A DNA stretch of 64,000 nt from Hyphomicrobiales bacterium (GTDB lineage: Bacteria; Pseudomonadota; Alphaproteobacteria; Rhizobiales; Beijerinckiaceae), in NCBI GenBank assembly GCA_930633525.1, contig CAKNFP010000001.1:310001-374000 (forward strand). The letters run 5' to 3'. The translations under genes were made by a program, and so were the position numbers. This document shows, one piece after another, positions 9,052 through 18,179 of the stretch; position 1 is the first letter of the stretch, and each line of letters opens with the position of its first letter. The notes under the pieces are model-generated. The model was given only the letters and a program-made list of their open reading frames with translations. It was not told where the DNA came from and searched no databases.

Positions 9052-10043
9052 CCCCCGGTGCGCTTCTCGATCCGCATCAGCATCAGGCGCGCTGCCGCGA
9101 GAACGAAGAAGGTGATGACGAAGAGGATGAGGCCGAGAGCGACGAGCGAGGACGTGTACACGTCACCAACCGCTTCGGTGAACTCGTTGGCGATGGTCGC
9201 GGAGATCGTCGTACCGGGCTGCAGGATCGAGGCGGAGATGCGATGGGCGTTGCCAATGACAAAGGTCACCGCCATCGTCTCGCCCAGCGCGCGGCCGAGA
9301 CCGAGCATGACGCCGCCGATGATGCCGACGCGCGTATAGGGGATGATGACGCTGCGCACGACTTCCCAGCGCGTGCAGCCGAGACCGTAGGCGGCTTCCT
9401 TGAGCACCGCGGGAACCGTCTCGAAGACGTCGCGCGAGATCGAGGCCACGAAGGGCAGAACCATGATCGCCAGGATCAGGCCCGCGGTCAGTGTGCCGAT
9501 GCCGTAGGGCGGGCCGGCGAAGACCGAGGAGAGAAGCGGGATTGGCCCGAACAGAGAGATCAGGAAGGGCTGGACCGTGCTCTGCAGGAAGGGCGCGAAC
9601 ACGAAAAGGCCCCAGATGCCGTAGATGATGCTGGGAATGCCGGCGAGGAGCTCGATGGCCGTGCCGATGGGCCGGCGCAGCCAGGGCGGGCAGATTTCAG
9701 TGAGGAAGATCGCGGTGCCGATGCCGATGGGAATGGCGATCAGCATGGCAATGAGCGATGTCACGATCGTGCCGTAGACCGGTGCGAGCGCGCCAAATTT
9801 TTCCGTCACGGGGTTCCAGGATTGCCCCCAGAGGAAGCTGATGCCGAAGGCCTGGAAGGCCGGCATGGAGCCCTCGATAAGCGCGACGATCACGCCTCCG
9901 AGAATGACGAGAACGGTGACGGCCGATCCCAGCGTGATGTATTTGAAGGTCGCGTCGCCAATTTTGAAGCGAGTCAGAACGCGGCTCCGGTCGACGGATG
10001 CGCTTGATGATAACCCGCTATTCTGCAGCGCCAAGTCTGCCAT
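9048..10043 (-). CDS. pstC: Phosphate ABC transporter permease PstC
   Basis: This 331-residue inner-membrane permease pairs with PstA. The coupling-loop motif is visible as [15 protein letters not shown], and the family segment [16 protein letters not shown] follows. The start chosen has AAGG nine bases upstream. An in-frame ATG nine codons earlier would add MTTTQRQRA and has no evident ribosome site. About 290 bases separate it from pstS, and that gap contains a hairpin that may lower pstC expression relative to pstS. Confidence 0.93.
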   Translation of the reverse strand: MADLALQNSGLSSSASVDRSRVLTRFKIGDATFKYITLGSAVTVLVILGGVIVALIEGSMPAFQAFGISFLWGQSWNPVTEKFGALAPVYGTIVTSLIAMLIAIPIGIGTAIFLTEICPPWLRRPIGTAIELLAGIPSIIYGIWGLFVFAPFLQSTVQPFLISLFGPIPLLSSVFAGPPYGIGTLTAGLILAIMVLPFVASISRDVFETVPAVLKEAAYGLGCTRWEVVRSVIIPYTRVGIIGGVMLGLGRALGETMAVTFVIGNAHRISASILQPGTTISATIANEFTEAVGDVYTSSLVALGLILFVITFFVLAAARLMLMRIEKRTGG

Positions 10044-10290
10044 AGCCCGTTGCCTTTGCGTGGTTGTCATGGAATTCGGCTGCCCTCGACCTTGTCGCGC
10101 TAGCGGACATTAGGCGAGGTGGAGCATTTTGCGCCAGCCTACAGAGGCGAGGTGGCGCCGTAATCGCGTGGATGTTCCGGTAACAAGCCAAGTTTTCCCC
10201 GGCGCAATCATAGGAAGCCCGAAGAGGCTCCCGTGTGCCTCGCCTGGCATGCCGGACTGTCATGACCAGGAACGCGGACACTTGAGAGCA

Positions 10291-10317
10291 ATCAGGCGGG
10301 CTAGGGGCCCGCCTGAT
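10291..10317 (-). terminator. Hairpin after pstS (partial terminator)
   Basis: ATCAGGCGGGC and GCCCGCCTGAT form an 11-base-pair perfect stem with a five-base loop, 14 bases past the pstS stop. No long T-run follows. This fits a processing or attenuation signal that lets pstS mRNA exceed that of the permease genes. Confidence 0.6.
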
Positions 10318-10330
10318 GTCGTTCAGGGTG

Positions 10331-11380
10331 TTAGTTCGATGCGCTGTAGAGCGGCTTGCCGTTGGCGTCCTTGATGTCGGAGGCCCACTTGGCCTTGACC
10401 GTGGAGACGACATTGGCGGGCATCGGAATGTAGTCGAGCTCCTCGGCGAGGGCGCCACCCTTGGAGTAGGCCCAATCGAAGAAGCGCAGGGCCTCGGCAG
10501 CGTGCTCGGCGTTCGCCGGAACCTTGTGCACCAGGATGAAGGTGGCGGCCGTGATCGGCCAGGAGTCGGCGCCCGGCTCGTTCGTCAGCACCACGGCGAA
10601 GCCGGGAACGCTGTTCCAGTCGGCGTTGGCGGCAGCAGCCTGGAAGGTCTTGGTGACCGGCTCGACGACCTTGCCGTCCTTGTTGACGAGCTTGGTGTGC
10701 GAGAGCTTGTTCTGCTTGGCGTAGGCATACTCGACGTAGCCGATGGAGCCCTTGGTCTGGCTGACGTTGTTGGCCACGCCTTCGTTGCCCTTGGCGCCGA
10801 TGCCGACAGGCCATTCGACGGCGGTGGCCGAACCGACCTTGGACTTCCAATCCGCGCTGACCTTCGCGAGATAGTCAGTGAAGTTGAAGGTCGTGCCCGA
10901 GCCGTCCGAACGACGGACAACGGCGATGCCCTGCGACGGCAGGTTGAGGCTGGCGTTCAGCTTCTTGATCGCCGGATCGTTCCAGTTGCTGATCTCGCCC
11001 ATGAAGATCTTGGCGAGCGTGTCACCGTCGAGAACGAGCTCGCCGGGCTTCACGCCATCGATGTTCACGACCGGAACGATGCCGCCCATGACCATCGGGA
11101 ACTGGACGAGGCCGTCCTTCTGGAGCTCTTCGCCGCCGAGAGGCGCGTCGGTTGCGCCGAAGGTGACGGTCTTGGCCTTGATCTGCTTGATACCGCCGCC
11201 GGAACCGATGGACTGGTAGTTGATGCCGTTGCCGGTTTCCTTCTTAAAGGCTTCGGCCCACTTGGCATAGACGGGGTAAGGGAAGCTGGCGCCGGCGCCG
11301 GAGATGTCGAGGGCGGCTGCCGGCGTTGCGAAAGCCGCAACGGCAAGCCCTGCCACGGCAATGAGTGAAGACAATTTCAC
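10331..11380 (-). CDS. pstS: Periplasmic phosphate-binding protein PstS
   Basis: This 349-residue exported protein captures phosphate for the Pst importer. A Sec signal peptide is visible ([17 protein letters not shown] followed by [10 protein letters not shown], with cleavage near ALA-like residues 22-24). The mature protein starts with the family's [13 protein letters not shown]. Phosphate-binding segments [18 protein letters not shown] and [14 protein letters not shown] are present. The GTG start was chosen because GGGAG lies seven bases upstream and it places the signal peptide at the N-terminus. A Pho box lies just upstream. Confidence 0.96.
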   Translation of the reverse strand: MKLSSLIAVAGLAVAAFATPAAALDISGAGASFPYPVYAKWAEAFKKETGNGINYQSIGSGGGIKQIKAKTVTFGATDAPLGGEELQKDGLVQFPMVMGGIVPVVNIDGVKPGELVLDGDTLAKIFMGEISNWNDPAIKKLNASLNLPSQGIAVVRRSDGSGTTFNFTDYLAKVSADWKSKVGSATAVEWPVGIGAKGNEGVANNVSQTKGSIGYVEYAYAKQNKLSHTKLVNKDGKVVEPVTKTFQAAAANADWNSVPGFAVVLTNEPGADSWPITAATFILVHKVPANAEHAAEALRFFDWAYSKGGALAEELDYIPMPANVVSTVKAKWASDIKDANGKPLYSASN

Positions 11381-11487
11381 GAGAGGTCTCCCAATTGGCG
11401 AACGTAGCCTTTGCACCGCACTCGCGGACTGATCTGAAGGCTGAATGAGCGAACGCGGTATCCCTAATGTCTGAACGCCTCGTCTCT

Positions 11488-11516
11488 ATGACGCTTGCAT
11501 GACAGTTAAATGACAG
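11488..11516 (-). promoter_or_regulatory. Pho box upstream of pstS
   Basis: Read on the minus strand, two exact CTGTCAT heptamers are separated by TTAA (11499-11516). A third, weaker copy (GCGTCAT, 11488-11494) continues the 11-base period. This matches the PhoB site consensus and sits just over 100 bases from the pstS start, between pstS and phoR. Confidence 0.92.
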
Positions 11517-11534
11517 CGCTTGAGCTTAGCCGGC

Positions 11535-12902
11535 TTAGCCTACGTGCGACCGATCCGGGCCGGCCTCGATCGGGGCGGGTGGCGCGGATGTCACGGGCAG
11601 GGCGCGGGGCGTGGTGTTCGCCAGTGGCAACAGCACGCGGAAGGTCGCCCCCTCGCCATAGGTGGAGTCAATGAGCAACTGCCCCCGATGGCGATTGACG
11701 ATATGCTTGACGATGGCAAGGCCGAGCCCCGTGCCGCCCTTCTGGCGGCTATCCGTGGCGCTGACGCGATAGAACCGCTCCGTGAGCCGCGGCAGATGTT
11801 CTGGCGGGATGCCGGGTCCGAAGTCGCGGATCGACACCTCGACCTCGTCGCGAGCGCCGGGGCGGATCGGCGTTTTCGTCACCGTTACTTCCACCCGCTC
11901 GCCGGATTGCCCGTATTTGACGGCGTTTTCGATGAGGTTCTCGAATACGCGCAGCAACTCGTCGCGGTCACCCTTGACCTCGATGGGGCCTTCCGGCGCG
12001 TTGAAAGCAATCGCCACGCCGCCCTCGGCCGCGAGCGGCGTGAGCGTGTCGATCATATGCCGCACGATACCGAGGAGATCCACCGTGGTGGACGGCTGCA
12101 CATGCGCATGCATCTCGATGCGTGACAGCGACAGAAGGTCATCGATCAGCCGCGACATGCGCCGCGCCTGTTCACGCATGATGGCAAGAAAGCGCTCGCG
12201 GGCGTTGGCATCGTCACGGGCCGGGCCCTGCAGCGTCTCGATGAAGCCGAGCACCGAGGCGAGCGGCGTTCGCAATTCATGGCTCGCGTTCGCGACGAAA
12301 TCGACGCGCATATGCTCAAGCTGCCGGGCCGCGGTGAGATCGCGGAACATCAGCACAGCGCCGCGCTGTTCCGCATCCGTGCCGCGGGGGGCTTCGAGCG
12401 GGGCGATATGGACCTCGTGGCTGCGCTCGATCGGCACGCGCTCGATGAGTTCCACACTGCGCGTCTCGCCGTCTCGCAGGACGGCCTCGATGCCGCCCAG
12501 CACGTCCGGCGAACGCAGCGCGAAGGAGAGCGGGGTCGCCTCGCGTAGCCCCGGCAACATGGTTTTGGCCGCAGCGTTCATGCCGGTGACCAGGCTGCGC
12601 CTGTCGACGACGACGACGGGTTCCGGCAAGGCAGCAAGCACCGCCGCCGGTGGAATGCCCTTGTCTCGCCGTTTGGCCGGTGCCTTCAGGCGTTGCTGGA
12701 GAGGCGTGGTGTTGCGAAATAGCGCGAAGGCCGCCGCCAGCGTCAGGACCGCCGCACCGGCCGTCCACATGAGTGAGCCATCGCCAAGGATCGCCGCCAG
12801 CGAGAAAATGCCGACGGCGATGAGGGCCGTGTAGATGGCGACGCCACGGGCGCTGAGGGACAGCGACCTGTCCCGTCTCGTGGTATCTCCGCCATCCGCC
12901 AT
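11535..12902 (-). CDS. phoR: Phosphate regulon sensor kinase PhoR
   Basis: This 455-residue membrane histidine kinase phosphorylates PhoB when phosphate is scarce. One or two N-terminal membrane segments (about residues 20-65) are followed by a PAS region. The phospho-acceptor motif is FVANASHELRTPL. The ATPase domain has the N-box ENLIENAVKYG, the G1 box DFGPGIPPEHL, FYRVSATDSRQKGGTGLGLAI (the F and G2 boxes) and a basic C-terminus. The ATG chosen has AAGGTG six bases before it. Longer forms start at an ATG seven codons earlier or beyond. It is transcribed toward pstS; the Pho box lies after its stop, so pstS can be induced separately. Confidence 0.94.
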   Translation of the reverse strand: MADGGDTTRRDRSLSLSARGVAIYTALIAVGIFSLAAILGDGSLMWTAGAAVLTLAAAFALFRNTTPLQQRLKAPAKRRDKGIPPAAVLAALPEPVVVVDRRSLVTGMNAAAKTMLPGLREATPLSFALRSPDVLGGIEAVLRDGETRSVELIERVPIERSHEVHIAPLEAPRGTDAEQRGAVLMFRDLTAARQLEHMRVDFVANASHELRTPLASVLGFIETLQGPARDDANARERFLAIMREQARRMSRLIDDLLSLSRIEMHAHVQPSTTVDLLGIVRHMIDTLTPLAAEGGVAIAFNAPEGPIEVKGDRDELLRVFENLIENAVKYGQSGERVEVTVTKTPIRPGARDEVEVSIRDFGPGIPPEHLPRLTERFYRVSATDSRQKGGTGLGLAIVKHIVNRHRGQLLIDSTYGEGATFRVLLPLANTTPRALPVTSAPPAPIEAGPDRSHVG

Positions 12903-12987
12903 CCCTGTCACCTTCCAAGTCATCCCTTTTCGCCCGCGTGCAAAGCAGGACGGAAATAATCTATTATTGGCGAGATTTGTGACAGTT

Positions 12988-14085
12988 TCACTGGGAAGCC
13001 GGTCGGGCAGCCTTGCCGTTGGCGCGCTTGACACGCCGGCGCGCCTCATGAACGAAGAGCATCGTCAGGGCGATGACGAACGGCACCAGATAATAGAGCA
13101 GTCGGAAGAGAAGGAGTGCGCCGAGAACGCCTCCTGTCGGCAGACGGTCGAGCGCGATCAGTATGGTCGCCTCGAAAACGCCGATGCCGCCGGGCGCATG
13201 GCTTGCGATGCCGAGCATGCACGCGACGACATAGACGGCGAGGAAGGTCTCGTAGTTGAGGCCGTGGCCACCCGGAAGCAGCACGAAGAGCACGCCCGCC
13301 GCGGCGCAGACGTCGCCGGCGCCGATCAGCATCTGGATGAGCGAGAGCCTCGCCCGGGGCAATTCCAGCCGCCATCCGCGCACGTTCACCACGGGGTGCT
13401 TCAGCGTGACCCAGATGAAATAGGCCGCGAGCGCTGCGAAGCCCGCCACTCCGGCAAGCTGGGTCAGGCTGAGGCCTGTTTTCGCGAGAACCGATACCTC
13501 CGCCGCGTGGCGCACGAGGCTCCAGGACAGCACGACGCTCATGCCGAGCCAGAACGTGATGCCCGCGATGACCGTGAGGCTCGCGATTTTCACGGCCTTG
13601 ATGCCATGCGGGGAATAGACCCAGTAGCGCACGGTGCCGCCCGTCACCAGCGGAAAGCCGAGGGTGAACGAGATGGCATAGCTCGTGAAAGAGGCGAAGG
13701 CCGTGATGCGATAGGCGATGCGCTCGCCGAGCTGTTTCAGGGCCACGTAATCGTAACCCGTCAGCAGCAGATAGCTCACCGCGGTCAGGGCTATCGCGAT
13801 CGTGATCTGCCTCTGGCTGGCGGAGCGGAAGGCCGTCGACAATTCATTGAGATCGATCGTGCCGAGAATGCGCCACAGCACGACGAAGGAGCCAAGGAAC
13901 AGCGCTGCGCTCAGGACGGTGCCGATGATGGAGAGCCGCCGCCGCCGCCGGTCCGCCGTCGTTTCCCGATCGCGAGGCGCCTGCGCCGCCGGCACGTTGC
14001 GATCGGCTGCGGACGTGTCTGCAGTGCGCTTCGCGGGCGATGCCTCGTCAAGGTCCGCCACTGATTCAGCGTCGTTGTCTTGCAT
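12988..14085 (-). CDS. YbhN/UPF0104-type integral membrane protein
   Basis: This protein of about 365 residues has seven or eight predicted membrane segments. It starts with a hydrophilic 50-residue tail rich in Asp, Ala and Arg (TADRRRRRLS just before the first segment). Conserved features of the lysylphosphatidylglycerol synthase transmembrane (flippase) family are visible: GYDYVALKQLGE, FTSYAISFTLGFPLVTGGTVRYW and APGGIGVFEATIL. There is no cytosolic aminoacyl-transfer domain, so it is not a full MprF. Such proteins are thought to move or recognise lipids, but the substrate here is unknown. Its stop is about 85 bases upstream of phoR on the same strand, so co-transcription is possible. The start is uncertain. 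Confidence 0.8.
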   Translation of the reverse strand: MQDNDAESVADLDEASPAKRTADTSAADRNVPAAQAPRDRETTADRRRRRLSIIGTVLSAALFLGSFVVLWRILGTIDLNELSTAFRSASQRQITIAIALTAVSYLLLTGYDYVALKQLGERIAYRITAFASFTSYAISFTLGFPLVTGGTVRYWVYSPHGIKAVKIASLTVIAGITFWLGMSVVLSWSLVRHAAEVSVLAKTGLSLTQLAGVAGFAALAAYFIWVTLKHPVVNVRGWRLELPRARLSLIQMLIGAGDVCAAAGVLFVLLPGGHGLNYETFLAVYVVACMLGIASHAPGGIGVFEATILIALDRLPTGGVLGALLLFRLLYYLVPFVIALTMLFVHEARRRVKRANGKAARPASQ

Positions 14086-14362
14086 GCATCCTTGCCGCGT
14101 TCGTATCACAGAGTGGCGATGGCCCGGCTGGAGGCTCAAGGCTGGCCTGTTTGCGCACGTTATGATGGTGGGCGGGGCGGATCGCAAGCCGGGCTGTGCA
14201 TGGCTCGGTCCCGTTCGGGGCAGGGCGGCTATGCCGCTGCGGCAGATCGCAAGGGATGCGCAGCTTGCGGCAATGCGCTAAAGAGAAGTGGAATTGCTCT
14301 ATAATTCGCCCATCGCTCGGCAACTGACTGTCGGGTGGAAGGGCGCCCAAGGACACTGCGTT

Positions 14363-16219
14363 ATGCCAACCTATCGTTCTCGCACTACGACCCACGGCCG
14401 CAACATGGCCGGCGCGCGTGGCCTGTGGCGTGCCACGGGCATGAAGGATTCCGATTTCGGCAAGCCGATCATCGCCGTCGTGAATTCGTTCACCCAGTTC
14501 GTGCCGGGCCATGTACACCTCAAGGATCTTGGCCAGCTCGTCGCCCGCGAGATCGAGAAGGCGGGCGGCGTCGCCAAGGAGTTCAATACGATCGCCGTCG
14601 ACGACGGCATCGCCATGGGTCATGACGGCATGCTTTACAGTCTGCCGTCGCGAGAAATCATCGCGGATTCCGTCGAATATATGGTCAATGCGCACTGTGC
14701 CGACGCAATGGTGTGCATTTCCAACTGCGACAAGATCACCCCCGGCATGCTGATGGCCGCCCTGCGCATCAATATTCCGGTCGTTTTCGTGTCCGGCGGG
14801 CCGATGGAGGCCGGCAAGGTTGTGCTCGGCGGCAAGAAGAAGGCGCTCGACCTCGTCGACGCCATGGTCGCCGCCGCCGACGACAATGTGTCCGATGAAG
14901 ACGTCAAGATCATCGAGCGGTCGGCTTGCCCGACCTGCGGCTCCTGCTCCGGCATGTTCACCGCCAATTCGATGAACTGCCTGACCGAAGCGCTCGGCCT
15001 CGCACTGCCCGGCAACGGTTCGACCCTTGCCACCCATGCCGACCGCGAGCGTCTTTTCGTGGAAGCCGGGCATCTGATCGTCGATCTCGCTCGCCGCTAC
15101 TACGAGCAGGACGATGCCGCGGTGCTGCCGCGCGCCATCGCGAGCTTCAAGGCCTTCGAAAATGCCATGACGCTCGACATCGCCATGGGCGGCTCGACGA
15201 ACACGGTGCTTCACCTGCTCGCCGCCGCTCACGAGGGCGAGGTCGATTTCACGATGAACGACATCGACAGGCTGTCACGGCGTGTGCCCTGCCTGTGCAA
15301 GGTGGCGCCCGCCGTTGCCAATGTTCACATGGAGGACGTGCATCGCGCCGGCGGCATCATGGCGATCCTCGGCGAGCTCGACCGCGCGGGCCTCATTCAC
15401 ACCGATCTGCCGACCGTTCACGCCCCGACGATGTCCGACGCGCTCGACCGTTGGGACGTGGTGCGGACTGAGAGCGAGACGGTGCGCGACTTCTACCGCG
15501 CAGCGCCGGGCGGCGTGCCGACGCAGGTCGCCTTCAGCCAGGCGAGCCGTTGGGAAGATCTCGACATCGACCGCGAGAAGGGCGTCATCCGTAATGCCGA
15601 GCATGCCTATTCCAAGGATGGTGGTCTTGCGGTGCTCTACGGCAACCTCGCCGAGGACGGCTGTATCGTGAAGACGGCGGGTGTGGACGAGTCGATCCTG
15701 AAGTTCTCCGGTCCCGCGCGCATCTTCGAGAGCCAGGACGCGGCGGTCGAGGGCATTCTTGGCGGCAAGATCAAGGCGGGCGACATCGTGCTCATCCGCT
15801 ACGAAGGGCCGCGCGGCGGGCCCGGCATGCAGGAGATGCTCTATCCCACGAGCTACCTGAAGTCGAAGGGCCTTGGCAAAGCCTGCGCTCTCGTGACTGA
15901 CGGTCGCTTCTCGGGTGGTTCATCCGGCCTCTCGATTGGCCACGTCTCGCCGGAAGCGGCGGAAGGTGGCACGATCGGCCTCGTCGAGGATGGCGACATC
16001 ATCGAGATCGACATCCCGAACCGTGGCATCCACCTCGCCGTCTCCGATGAGGAGTTGGCGCATCGTCGTCGCGCGATGGACGCCAAGGGCGCGGCCGGCT
16101 GGCATCCCGCGGCGCCGCGTAAGCGTAACGTCACGACGGCTCTCAAGGCCTATGCCGCCTTCGCCACAAGCGCCGCACGCGGCGCCGTCCGCGACGTAAA
16201 CTCGTTCAAGCGCGGCTGA
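14363..16219 (+). CDS. ilvD: Dihydroxy-acid dehydratase
   Basis: This 618-residue iron-sulfur dehydratase forms 2-oxo acids from dihydroxy acids in valine, isoleucine and leucine synthesis. Motifs seen are [12 protein letters not shown], the cluster segment [18 protein letters not shown] (two cysteines spaced as in IlvD) and the family tail segment [19 protein letters not shown]. The start was chosen for AAGGA nine bases upstream and for the standard N-terminus [10 protein letters not shown]. The length equals the long IlvD class (E. coli 616). It stands alone, followed by palindromic repeats. Confidence 0.97.
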   Translation: MPTYRSRTTTHGRNMAGARGLWRATGMKDSDFGKPIIAVVNSFTQFVPGHVHLKDLGQLVAREIEKAGGVAKEFNTIAVDDGIAMGHDGMLYSLPSREIIADSVEYMVNAHCADAMVCISNCDKITPGMLMAALRINIPVVFVSGGPMEAGKVVLGGKKKALDLVDAMVAAADDNVSDEDVKIIERSACPTCGSCSGMFTANSMNCLTEALGLALPGNGSTLATHADRERLFVEAGHLIVDLARRYYEQDDAAVLPRAIASFKAFENAMTLDIAMGGSTNTVLHLLAAAHEGEVDFTMNDIDRLSRRVPCLCKVAPAVANVHMEDVHRAGGIMAILGELDRAGLIHTDLPTVHAPTMSDALDRWDVVRTESETVRDFYRAAPGGVPTQVAFSQASRWEDLDIDREKGVIRNAEHAYSKDGGLAVLYGNLAEDGCIVKTAGVDESILKFSGPARIFESQDAAVEGILGGKIKAGDIVLIRYEGPRGGPGMQEMLYPTSYLKSKGLGKACALVTDGRFSGGSSGLSIGHVSPEAAEGGTIGLVEDGDIIEIDIPNRGIHLAVSDEELAHRRRAMDAKGAAGWHPAAPRKRNVTTALKAYAAFATSAARGAVRDVNSFKRG

Positions 16220-16224
16220 CGCCA

Positions 16225-16275
16225 CCCTTTACCTCTCCCTGTGGGAGAGGTCGCGCCGCAGGCGCGGGTGAGGGG
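16225..16275 (+). repeat. Palindromic element, family 1, copy A
   Basis: The element has two hairpins inside an outer stem: CCTCTCCC/GGGAGAGG, then CGCGCC/GGCGCG, bounded by CCCTTTAC and GTGAGGGG. The same architecture recurs at copies C and D beside the small endonuclease gene. Confidence 0.85.
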
Positions 16276-16292
16276 ACTTTATCGGTGGAGCT

Positions 16293-16330
16293 CCCCTCAT
16301 CCTGTCCTTCTCCCCGCCGGGGAGAAGGGA
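16293..16330 (+). repeat. Palindromic element, family 1 variant, copy B
   Basis: This is a shorter relative with a single strong hairpin CCTTCTCCCC/GGGGAGAAGG preceded by CCCCTCATCC. It lacks the second GC hairpin of copies A, C and D. Confidence 0.7.
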
Positions 16331-16377
16331 CGCCAACGATCGCCTGTCGCGTGTTGAAGCTTTCCGGTGAAGCGCCA

Positions 16378-16427
16378 CCCTTCACCTCTCCCTGAGGGAG
16401 AGGTCACGCCTCAGGCGTGGGTGAGGG
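16378..16427 (+). repeat. Palindromic element, family 1, copy C
   Basis: It has the same two-hairpin architecture as copy A, with compensating changes (CACGCC/GGCGTG) that keep the second stem paired. It ends exactly one base before the stop codon of the DUF559 gene. Confidence 0.88.
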
Positions 16428-16781
16428 TTACCATGTTCCCCGACGCTCCAGAGCGGCGAGAATGGTTTCGCGGACAAACTCCACGCTCTCATATATGTCC
16501 GCATTGCCGATCCGCAGCACCTCATAGCCGGCGGCCGTCAGAATGGCCTTGCGGTTTCGATCGTAAAATATCTCCGCGGCGGTTGAGTGGGTTGCACCAT
16601 CCACCTCGATGACGAGCTTCGCCTCGATGCAGGCAAAATCGACGATGAAGCGGTCGATGGGATGCTGGCGACGAAATTTGCGGCCATTCAGTTTGCGTTG
16701 GCGCAGAACGTGCCAAAGCTTTTCTTCCGGGGTGGTCTGATTTGCGCGCAGCTGCCGCGCCCGGACGATCGCCTTTCTCAT
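16428..16781 (-). CDS. DUF559 family endonuclease-fold protein
   Basis: This 117-residue protein matches the DUF559 family, which is related to very-short-patch-repair and other PD-(D/E)xK nucleases. It has TPEEKLWHVLRQRKLNGRKFRRQ, then HPIDRFIVDFACIEAKLVIEVDG, where D, E and VEVDG form the presumed metal site. HSTAAEIFYDRNRK and a YEVLRIGN strand follow. The family's biological role is not established. The gene is boxed between palindromic copies C and D in opposite orientation. Its stop touches copy C, and a GGGGGGAG ribosome site is formed at the edge of copy D. A second, divergent DUF559 gene lies at 32.8-33.3 kb in an analogous setting. Confidence 0.85.
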   Translation of the reverse strand: MRKAIVRARQLRANQTTPEEKLWHVLRQRKLNGRKFRRQHPIDRFIVDFACIEAKLVIEVDGATHSTAAEIFYDRNRKAILTAAGYEVLRIGNADIYESVEFVRETILAALERRGTW

Positions 16782-16793
16782 CGATGGATCTCC

Positions 16794-16841
16794 CCCCTTA
16801 CCCGCGCCTTCGGCGCGACCTCTCCCCGCCGGGGAGAGGTT
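16794..16841 (-). repeat. Palindromic element, family 1, copy D (inverted)
   Basis: On the minus strand this reads AACCTCTCCCC, a short loop, GGGGAGAGG, then CGCGCC/GGCGCG and GTAAGGGG. It is the same element as copy C in the other direction, so C and D are inverted repeats around the DUF559 gene. Confidence 0.85.
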
Positions 16842-16896
16842 AGACGGCTGTCCTCGTGACGGCTACCCTTTGCTCCAAGGCGAACGATGCCAGCCG

Positions 16897-16937
16897 CTCT
16901 CCCTCTCCCCAGCGGGGGAGAGGGCCGGGGTGAGGGG
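16897..16937 (+). repeat. Palindromic element, family 1 variant, copy E
   Basis: CCCTCTCCCC and GGGGGAGAGGG form one strong hairpin, followed by CCGGGGTGAGGGG. It resembles a family-1 element whose second hairpin has been lost. Confidence 0.7.
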
Positions 16938-17081
16938 ACGTGACAGACGGAGAACCTCGTCGTAAAGGCATCCTTCCCAACCGGCACATCTCTTGCTCCC
17001 GTGAGTTTCAGCGGCACCATGCAGCGGTTCCCTTAACCGGCCTGTGCCAAGCTGGAACTGTCCTGTATCACGGAGGCTGCC

Positions 17082-18155
17082 TTGGCTGGCTTGAATGGAC
17101 ATAGTGGGACGTTGCCGGCGCCGGGGCGCGTCGCGTGGGTCGACATTGCCAAGGGCATCTGCATCATCCTCGTCGTGATGATGCATTCGACGCTCGGGCT
17201 CGAATATGCCGCCGGCCGCGAAGGCTTCATGAATACGATCGTCGTGTTCGCGCGGCCGTTCCGCATGCCGGACTTCTTCCTGCTTTCCGGCCTCTTCCTC
17301 GCGCGCGTCATCGACCGCGACTGGCGCAGCTACGGCGACAAGCGGGTGCTGCACTTCGTCTATTTCTACGTGCTCTGGTACATCATCCAGTTCGGCATGA
17401 AGGGTTGGGGCATGGCCGAGGGCAACCCGGTCGAATTCGCCCGGCTGTTCCTGCTCGGCTTCATCGAACCGCTCGGAACGCTCTGGTTCGTCTACCTGCT
17501 TGCCGTATTGTCGGTGGTCACCAAGCTCCTCAAAGGCGTGCCGGGCATCCTCCTCCTGGCGGCTGCCGCGGCGCTGGAGATTGCGCCCGTTGCGACCGGC
17601 TGGACCGTCATCGATGAGTTCTGCGAGCGCTGGGTCTACTTCCTTGTCGGCTATCTCTGCGCGCCAATGATCTTCCGCTTCGCCGCGCAGGTGCCGAAGC
17701 ACCGTCTGGCGGCTATCGGGGGCTTGGCCGTCTGGGCACTCGTCAACGGCTTTTTCGCCTTCAGCGCGAGCCCGGTCGAGGGATTGCCGACCTTCGCCAG
17801 CCTGCCGGTCTTGAGCCTCGTGCTTGGCGTCGCGGGCGCCGCGGCGATCATCACCGTCGCGGCGTTGCTCGTCTCGGTCAGCAAGGGGGAAGCGCTGCGC
17901 TATTGCGGCGAGAACTCCATCGTCATCTACCTCGCCTTCTTCCTGCCGATGGCCGTGACGCGCGTCCTGCTGATGAAGACCGGCGCGCTCGATGTCATCG
18001 GCGTCGGCTGGGGCGCGTTCCTCGTCACCGCCGCTGCGGTCGTGACCCCGCTGATCTTCGCGCGCCTCATCCGTGGAACCTGGCTCGATTTCCTCTTCGT
18101 GCGGCCGGCGGCCTTCCGTCTCGGGCCGAAGCCTGTGCTCTCGCCGGCCGAATAA
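17082..18155 (+). CDS. Acyltransferase family 3 membrane protein
   Basis: This 357-residue integral membrane protein has about ten hydrophobic segments and begins with the acyltransferase-3 pattern RVAWVDIAKGICIILVVMMH (Asp, then the membrane His). It carries a second family signature, FRMPDFFLLSGLFLARV. Members transfer acyl groups to sugars, glycans or lipids at the inner membrane; the acceptor here is unknown. The start is TTG, supported by GGAGG six bases upstream. No alternative ATG precedes the conserved region. It converges with the M48 protease gene. Confidence 0.82.
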   Translation: MAGLNGHSGTLPAPGRVAWVDIAKGICIILVVMMHSTLGLEYAAGREGFMNTIVVFARPFRMPDFFLLSGLFLARVIDRDWRSYGDKRVLHFVYFYVLWYIIQFGMKGWGMAEGNPVEFARLFLLGFIEPLGTLWFVYLLAVLSVVTKLLKGVPGILLLAAAAALEIAPVATGWTVIDEFCERWVYFLVGYLCAPMIFRFAAQVPKHRLAAIGGLAVWALVNGFFAFSASPVEGLPTFASLPVLSLVLGVAGAAAIITVAALLVSVSKGEALRYCGENSIVIYLAFFLPMAVTRVLLMKTGALDVIGVGWGAFLVTAAAVVTPLIFARLIRGTWLDFLFVRPAAFRLGPKPVLSPAE

Positions 18156-18179
18156 CGCGTCGACCGGGACCCGGAGACG

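Noticed and set aside
16225..16941. A CRISPR array at the palindrome-rich patch after ilvD
   Set aside because: The repeats are palindromic, differ in length and orientation, and have no regular unique spacers; no cas genes are present.
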